Assembly: GCA_964544115.1 (NCBI GenBank)
Contig: CAZJBP010000217.1
Span: 1-5,364, forward strand
DNA length: 5,364 nt
Direction of reading: 5' to 3'
DNA from: CAZJBP01 sp964544115
GTDB taxonomy: Bacteria; Verrucomicrobiota; Kiritimatiellia; UBA8416; JADHWI01
Shown one piece after another: positions 1 to 5,364 of this stretch; position 1 is the first letter of the stretch; each line of letters begins with the position of its first letter. A program made the translations under genes and the position numbers. The notes below the pieces were generated by a model. The model ran no database searches. It was given only the letters and a program-made list of their open reading frames with translations, and was not told the origin of the DNA.

Positions 1-2463
1 CAGGTGCGCCTTGTCGGGCTCGGCGCCGTGGTCGGACGTCTTGTAATCGAGGATCCGCAGCCTCCCGCTATCGCGGTGGCGGTCGATGCGGTCGATCTTG
101 CCGCGCAGCGTGAACGCTCCGAGCACCGCCTCCAGCGCGACCTCGGATTCGACCAGCTCCCAGCCCTCCGCCGACAGACCGGTCTGGCATCGCGCCAGCG
201 CTGCCAGTCGCTGGCGCGCCGACTCCCGCGCCACCACAATCGGCAGCGACAGGCGCCGCCCGTAGGCCGCGGCCAGATGACCGTCCAGCCGGTCATGGAG
301 AAAATCGGCCAGCCTTTCCGGTTTCGGCTCGCGCCAGACGCCCTCGGACGCCATATCGCGCAGCACATCGTGAACCAGCGTCCCGTAGTCGGCTGCCTCG
401 AGGCCGGGCTTGTCGTCGCTCACCGCCTCCATCCGCAACACGTGCCCGAGGTAGTAGCGGAACGGGCACGCGAGGTAGGCCCGGAACGCCGTCACCGAGA
501 TCCGCCGGCTCTCCAGGGCCTTGAGGTCACGCGGGGTCCGGGGCGAAGGGTCGAGCTGGAACCCGATGCCCGACGGGCTCTGCGTCCGCTCCTCGGGAAT
601 CCGACCGAACAGCCGGCGGGCGCGCGGAACCAGCTCCTCGTCGCGGCACAGGAACAGAAGGCGCGATGGCTTCAACGGGTCGCCCTGCGGGCCCGTCTGG
701 CCGGCGATCAGGCACACCCGGCCGCCCGAGCTGCGGCGGCTCTCGATCAGACTGCGCAGGAGAAACGCGTCACGCGCGAGGCGCGCAGCCTCGTCGCGCA
801 GTCCGAGCCGCCGCCGCACCGAGTCGGGCAGGAACGTATCGGCCACACGGCTGTCCGGCACAATCCCCTCGTTCATGCCGGTCACGACCAGCACCGGCGC
901 ATCGTTCCACGGCAGCTCCAGCCACCCGTCAAGGTCGAGTTCGGCGTCGCGTCGCTCGCGCGCGTAGGTGACCTCGTCCAGACGCTGCAACACAAGGCGC
1001 AACGCCGAGGCGTTGTCCAGCCCGCAGCCTGCCTGCACCACACCGTCCAGTTCATGCAGCACGGCATCCAGCGCCTCGGCCGCCGAGCGGAACTCGAGGT
1101 CCTCCGGGCGGTCGAGCCGAAGCGTCCGCGCGGCGTACACCTCCTGCAGGAACGCGCGCACGGCGTCGGCCAGGCAGGGAGCCTCGGCAAACCCGTCGCG
1201 GATGGCGCGCACCCACTCGATCGCCGCGCGTAGAGCGCTTCCCGCCCCTTGCGCCCCCCGAAGGAGCCGCTCGACCATGTCGTCCGCGCGCCAGGGCAGG
1301 TGGCGGTTCTGACACTCGTCCAGTTCCTCCAGCACATCCGCGCCGTTCACCTTCCGCGCCAAGGCCAGCGCGTCGAGCGCATGCGGGTGGCGCAGGAGCG
1401 CGGCCACGGCCGCGTACCGGCCGGTCAGGACGAGTTCGGCGTAGGCCGACACCAGGCGGCCCAGCGGGTGCCCGGCCACCGGCGGCTCAGCGGGATCGAA
1501 CGTGGGAATCCCCCGTTCGGCAAAGACGCTCTGCACGATGGGCTTCAGCGCCGCGTCGGGCACGCCTAGGGCGACAACGCCAGCCAGGCCGTCCACGGCC
1601 GCGCTCCCGCACTCGTCCGCCGCCAGCGCGGCCTGATCCACAGGCGCGGCCGCAACCCGAACGTTGCGCGCTTCATCCGGGACGTCAATCGGGTGCGTCG
1701 TCCAGAACGCTTCCACCGGCCGCCCCCAGTCGTCGAAGGCTTCGGCAAGGTCGCACGGCGCATGGATCAGAACCTCGATGCGGACCGATCGTTCCAGGGC
1801 CTCAAGCGCCCGCAACATCAACAGGGATGGATCCGGAACCCCTGCCACAACCACGCGCCGGACGCCCTCGGGTAGCGACGGGCCCTGAGCCGTCCGCACT
1901 TTGCGCCTGCACGCGTCATCATAACCCAGAGCGGCGATCCGCTCCAGATACGCCGCCTCCAGCGCAGCCATGGCGGCCCAACGCTCGGTCTCGGGCATCG
2001 CCTCCCCCATCGCCAGGGGGACGTCGGCCACGCCGAGTCCGGCATCGCTGAGAGCTTGTTGCAGCCGTTGCAACAGCCGCCCGGTTTGGAGGGCCCACGC
2101 CTCGTCCCCGCGTCCCTCGGTCCAGCCCAGCGGCCGGCGCACGGCCTCATGTTCGGGGTCTGTCAGCACCCCGGCCCACGCGGCCCTGACCAGCGCCTCG
2201 GGCGCGTCCGGTACATCCCCCGGCTGCGGGGCGAAGAAGAATGAAGGGGGGACGACCTGAACCGACAGGGCCGCGCCGCCCGTTTGCGCGCAGGACGCCG
2301 CAACCGCCTCGCGCAGCCGGCGGCCCGCCTGACGGGTGGGCACAACGACCAGCGTGTCCGACAGATCGACCAGCGCCCCTGGCGGTTGGCCGGAGAACAG
2401 GTAGTCGCAAACGACTGCGGTCAGCGGTCGATCCCACCCCATGAACGTCCGTTCACGCGCCAC
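1..2463 (-). CDS. AddB/RexB-like PD-(D/E)XK nuclease with degenerate helicase body (partial, C-terminus off left edge)
   Basis: Likely acts in double-strand break repair as the AddB-type partner of a RecB/AddA-like helicase-nuclease, in the cytoplasm. The minus-strand frame is open for all 821 codons from 2463 to base 1. Visible in order: GWDRPL near residues 9-14; VVVPTRQAGRRL at about 39-50, resembling an early strand and helix of superfamily I helicases; GMNEGIVP at 529-536, typical of the AddB/UvrD C-terminal helicase fold; CPFRYYL from C666, where AddB proteins carry the first Fe-S cysteine; YGTLVH at 694-698; then the nuclease core GKIDRID (D791) and LDYKT (D806, K808). No Walker A GxGK(T/S) is present, so ATPase activity is unlikely. 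The remaining Fe-S cysteines, if present, lie beyond the edge. I chose GTG at 2463 because a strong AGGAGGT stands 7 bases upstream; ATG at 2442 is the alternative. It is transcribed away from the hox genes and has no obvious functional tie to them. The family call is firm; the exact name AddB is less sure, so no symbol is given. Confidence 0.88.
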   Translation of the reverse strand, partial: MARERTFMGWDRPLTAVVCDYLFSGQPPGALVDLSDTLVVVPTRQAGRRLREAVAASCAQTGGAALSVQVVPPSFFFAPQPGDVPDAPEALVRAAWAGVLTDPEHEAVRRPLGWTEGRGDEAWALQTGRLLQRLQQALSDAGLGVADVPLAMGEAMPETERWAAMAALEAAYLERIAALGYDDACRRKVRTAQGPSLPEGVRRVVVAGVPDPSLLMLRALEALERSVRIEVLIHAPCDLAEAFDDWGRPVEAFWTTHPIDVPDEARNVRVAAAPVDQAALAADECGSAAVDGLAGVVALGVPDAALKPIVQSVFAERGIPTFDPAEPPVAGHPLGRLVSAYAELVLTGRYAAVAALLRHPHALDALALARKVNGADVLEELDECQNRHLPWRADDMVERLLRGAQGAGSALRAAIEWVRAIRDGFAEAPCLADAVRAFLQEVYAARTLRLDRPEDLEFRSAAEALDAVLHELDGVVQAGCGLDNASALRLVLQRLDEVTYARERRDAELDLDGWLELPWNDAPVLVVTGMNEGIVPDSRVADTFLPDSVRRRLGLRDEAARLARDAFLLRSLIESRRSSGGRVCLIAGQTGPQGDPLKPSRLLFLCRDEELVPRARRLFGRIPEERTQSPSGIGFQLDPSPRTPRDLKALESRRISVTAFRAYLACPFRYYLGHVLRMEAVSDDKPGLEAADYGTLVHDVLRDMASEGVWREPKPERLADFLHDRLDGHLAAAYGRRLSLPIVVARESARQRLAALARCQTGLSAEGWELVESEVALEAVLGAFTLRGKIDRIDRHRDSGRLRILDYKTSDHGAEPDKAHL

Positions 2464-2470
2464 GTGCCCC

Positions 2471-2477
2471 ACCTCCT
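2471..2477 (-). promoter_or_regulatory. Ribosome binding site of the AddB-like gene
   Basis: On the minus strand this reads AGGAGGT, a full-strength Shine-Dalgarno, with 7 bases before the GTG at 2463-2461. It favours this GTG over the in-frame ATG at 2442-2440, which would have no comparable site at the right distance. Confidence 0.75.
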
Positions 2478-2542
2478 GCCCGTGCCTGTGTACCACATTC
2501 CGGGGTGTCGCAGCACAAATTCCTTGCCCCATACATTCGGTC

Positions 2543-2569
2543 TTGACAGGCAACCTTCTCGCCTGTTAA
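2543..2569. repeat. Imperfect inverted repeat across the promoter core
   Basis: TTGACAGGC (2543-2551) and GCCTGTTAA (2561-2569) are inverted copies with 8 of 9 positions paired, separated by 9 bases. The left arm contains the -35 hexamer; the right arm enters the proposed -10 and shares TGTTAA with the Rex-like palindrome. It could be a second operator, or arise by chance from sharing that arm. It lies upstream of the predicted transcript start, so it is unlikely to act as an RNA hairpin for hoxF, and it has no T tract of a terminator. Confidence 0.4.
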
Positions 2570-2571
2570 TT
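2543..2571 (+). promoter_or_regulatory. Candidate sigma70-type promoter of the hox operon
   Basis: A perfect -35 hexamer TTGACA (2543-2548) is followed after 17 bases by TTAATT (2566-2571), which matches TATAAT at 3 of 6 positions; a 16-base spacing gives GTTAAT with 4 of 6. Transcription would start near 2578, giving a leader of about 60 bases before hoxF. The surrounding segment is clearly AT-richer than the genes. The weak -10 overlaps the Rex-like palindrome, as expected for a repressible promoter. No equally good promoter was found for the divergent gene. Confidence 0.55.
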
Positions 2572-2580
2572 CTTTAACAA
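2563..2580. promoter_or_regulatory. Candidate Rex operator (NADH/NAD+ redox repressor site)
   Basis: The sequence CTGTTAATTCTTTAACAA is a palindrome with perfect 6-base arms, TGTTAA and TTAACA, around a 4-base spacer. The known Rex operator in clostridia and relatives is TTGTTAA-N4-TTAACAA; this site matches 13 of its 14 fixed positions, differing only in the first base. It overlaps the proposed -10 element and would sit over the RNA polymerase footprint. Rex releases DNA when NADH is high, so the inferred logic is that hox transcription rises when the NAD pool is reduced. The symmetric site could also affect the divergent gene. No rex gene is in the window. Confidence 0.6.
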
Positions 2581-2624
2581 GAAGCTCGGAATAGGGTCTC
2601 TGGCGAGTGTCTGTCCGCCCCAAA

Positions 2625-2631
2625 AGAGGAG
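2625..2631 (+). promoter_or_regulatory. Ribosome binding site of hoxF
   Basis: AGAGGAG ends 5 bases before the ATG at 2637. It decides the start: the in-frame GTG at 2607 lies upstream of this site and would put the Shine-Dalgarno inside the coding region. Confidence 0.75.
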
Positions 2632-2636
2632 TCGGC

Positions 2637-4457
<1,821 letters not shown>

Positions 4458-4477
4458 GGCAGGGAGGACATTCGAAC

Positions 4478-5191
4478 ATGAAGACGGCGACACTGACGAT
4501 CGACGGCGTCGAGGTCCAGGCGCAGGCCGGCCAGACGATCATGGAGGCGGCCGATGCCGCCGGCGTGTACATCCCCCGGCTGTGCGCCCATAAGGAGCTG
4601 CACCCGTTCGGCGCCTGCCGCGTGTGTACGGTGATGGTCAACGGCCGCCCTCAGGCGGCCTGCACCACCCCGGCGGCCGACGGAATGCTGATCGACAACA
4701 ATACACCCGCGGTCAACGACCACCGGCGCAGCCTCGTCGAAATGCTGTTTGTCGAGGGCAACCACTACTGCATGTTCTGCGAGAAGAGCGGCAACTGTGA
4801 ATTGCAGGCCATGGCATACCGCCTCGGCATCCTCGTCCCCCGGCACGACTACCAGTTCCCCGTGCGCGACGTCGACGGATCGCACCCGGACGTGATGATC
4901 GACCGCAACCGCTGCATCCTGTGCGCGCGCTGCGTGCGGGGGTCCCGGGACCTGGACGGCAAGACCGTGTTCGAGTTCGTCGGTCGGGGTCACGACAAGA
5001 AGATCTGGGTCGATGCCGAGGCCCGGCTGTCGGACACACACCTGGCGCTGGCCGACCGGGCGGTGGACCTCTGCCCCGTCGGCTGCATCCTGAAGAAGCG
5101 AACGGGGTATCAGCAGCCCATCGGCCAGCGGTCCTATGACCACAAGCCCATCGGTTCGGACATTGAGGAGAAGGCCTCCGCACCCCACTGA
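4478..5191 (+). CDS. hoxU: NAD-reducing hydrogenase iron-sulfur subunit HoxU
   Basis: Electron-wire subunit that bridges the HoxF diaphorase and the HoxY/HoxH hydrogenase dimer, homologous to the N-terminal part of complex I NuoG. At 237 residues it has the normal HoxU length, so it is not a NuoG fragment. An N-terminal plant-ferredoxin-like fold carries [2Fe-2S] ligands C36, C47, C50 and C62. Next comes the His/Cys [4Fe-4S] site H96, C98, C101, C107 (GNHYCMFCEKSGNC). A further [4Fe-4S] site uses C146, C149, C152 (CILCARC) and C199 in CPVGC. The end, KKRTGYQQPIGQRSYD, resembles the HoxU tail that contacts the hydrogenase module. C203 directly after CPVG is an extra cysteine. GGGAGGA at 4462-4468, 9 bases before the ATG, supports the start, although the frame is open further upstream inside hoxF. 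It lies 20 bases after hoxF and 34 before hoxY, with no terminator between, so cotranscription is expected. Confidence 0.93.
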   Translation: MKTATLTIDGVEVQAQAGQTIMEAADAAGVYIPRLCAHKELHPFGACRVCTVMVNGRPQAACTTPAADGMLIDNNTPAVNDHRRSLVEMLFVEGNHYCMFCEKSGNCELQAMAYRLGILVPRHDYQFPVRDVDGSHPDVMIDRNRCILCARCVRGSRDLDGKTVFEFVGRGHDKKIWVDAEARLSDTHLALADRAVDLCPVGCILKKRTGYQQPIGQRSYDHKPIGSDIEEKASAPH

Positions 5192-5225
5192 GCCCGCCCA
5201 TCACAGAGCACGCAAGGAACACGCC

Positions 5226-5364
5226 ATGGCAAACCCAAAACCCAAGATCGCAACGGCTTCACTGGCCGGCTGCTTCGGCTGCCACATGTCCATCCTCGAC
5301 ATCGATGACCGCATCCTCCAGCTGATCGACCTGGTCGACTTCGATAAGTCCCCCGTCGACGACA
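5226..5364 (+). CDS. hoxY: NAD-reducing hydrogenase small subunit HoxY (partial, N-terminal 46 residues)
   Basis: Small subunit of the [NiFe] hydrogenase dimer; it holds the [4Fe-4S] cluster next to the HoxH active site and passes electrons to HoxU. Only the first 46 codons are in the window. They contain KIATASLAGCFGCHMSILD, the N-terminal signature of NiFe small subunits, with C16 and C19 as the first two cluster ligands, then DIDDRILQLIDLVDF. The HMS following the cysteine pair is the style I associate with cyanobacterial HoxY, where Cupriavidus HoxY has TLS (from memory). There is no twin-arginine signal peptide, which fits a soluble cytoplasmic enzyme rather than a membrane uptake hydrogenase. 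AAGGA at 5214-5218 stands 7 bases before the ATG. The rest of hoxY, and probably hoxH, should follow to the right. Confidence 0.9.
   Translation, partial: MANPKPKIATASLAGCFGCHMSILDIDDRILQLIDLVDFDKSPVDD

Noticed and set aside
4..1233. A 409-codon open frame on the plus strand (and smaller ones up to 2577)
   Set aside because: It is the antisense of the AddB-like gene in the same codon register. Its translation is Arg/Gln/Pro/Ala-rich with no recognisable domain, whereas the opposite strand has clear nuclease motifs.
2511..2528. Possible sigma54 site (GCAC ... TTGC) upstream of hoxF
   Set aside because: There are 7 bases between the GCAC and TTGC blocks where the sigma54 consensus needs 5, and the GG of the -24 element is AG.
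2607..2636. Upstream GTG start for hoxF, adding 10 residues
   Set aside because: The Shine-Dalgarno AGAGGAG at 2625-2631 lies between this GTG and the ATG at 2637 and fits the ATG; no suitable site precedes the GTG.
5271..5285. CFGCH in HoxY resembles a heme c attachment motif
   Set aside because: The cysteines are the standard Fe-S ligands of NiFe small subunits. There is no export signal, which cytochrome c maturation would require.

Overview
The window is high-GC bacterial DNA with tightly packed genes. It holds two divergent transcription units separated by a 173-base AT-richer spacer (2464-2636). No RNA genes, insertion sequences or CRISPR repeats were seen.

Left unit (1-2463, minus strand): one long gene enters at 2463 and runs off the left edge. 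Its 821 visible residues have no internal stop. They show the layout of an AddB/RexB-like DNA-repair protein: a degenerate superfamily I helicase body followed by a RecB/PD-(D/E)XK nuclease domain. The long plus-strand frames across this region are antisense shadows of it.

Right unit (2637 to the right edge, plus strand): hoxF, hoxU and the start of hoxY, in the order of the soluble NAD-reducing (bidirectional, group 3d) [NiFe] hydrogenase operon hoxFUYH. HoxF is the NAD/FMN diaphorase subunit with a fused NuoE-like N-terminal domain. HoxU is the iron-sulfur wire, and HoxY is the small hydrogenase subunit carrying the cluster nearest the active site. Electrons would pass between NAD(H), FMN in HoxF, the clusters of HoxF and HoxU, HoxY, and the [NiFe] site of HoxH, which should lie just past the right edge. 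The complex is cytoplasmic; none of the visible subunits has a signal peptide or membrane segment.

The spacer holds a candidate sigma70-type promoter for hox (TTGACA, 17 bases, TTAATT). Overlapping its -10 is an 18-base palindrome, CTGTTAATTCTTTAACAA, that closely matches the operator of the NADH/NAD+ sensor Rex. If real, an enzyme that exchanges electrons between H2 and NAD(H) is controlled directly by the cell's NADH/NAD+ ratio. This is the most interesting signal in the window. The system itself is a known type, not a new one.

The organism cannot be fixed from this window. High GC, a Walker-A-less AddB-like protein with an N-terminal GWDRPL motif, and a Rex-type site point to an anaerobic or facultative bacterium. 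The AddB-like protein's style is, from memory, reminiscent of Planctomycetes/Verrucomicrobia/Kiritimatiellota-type genomes (weak inference).
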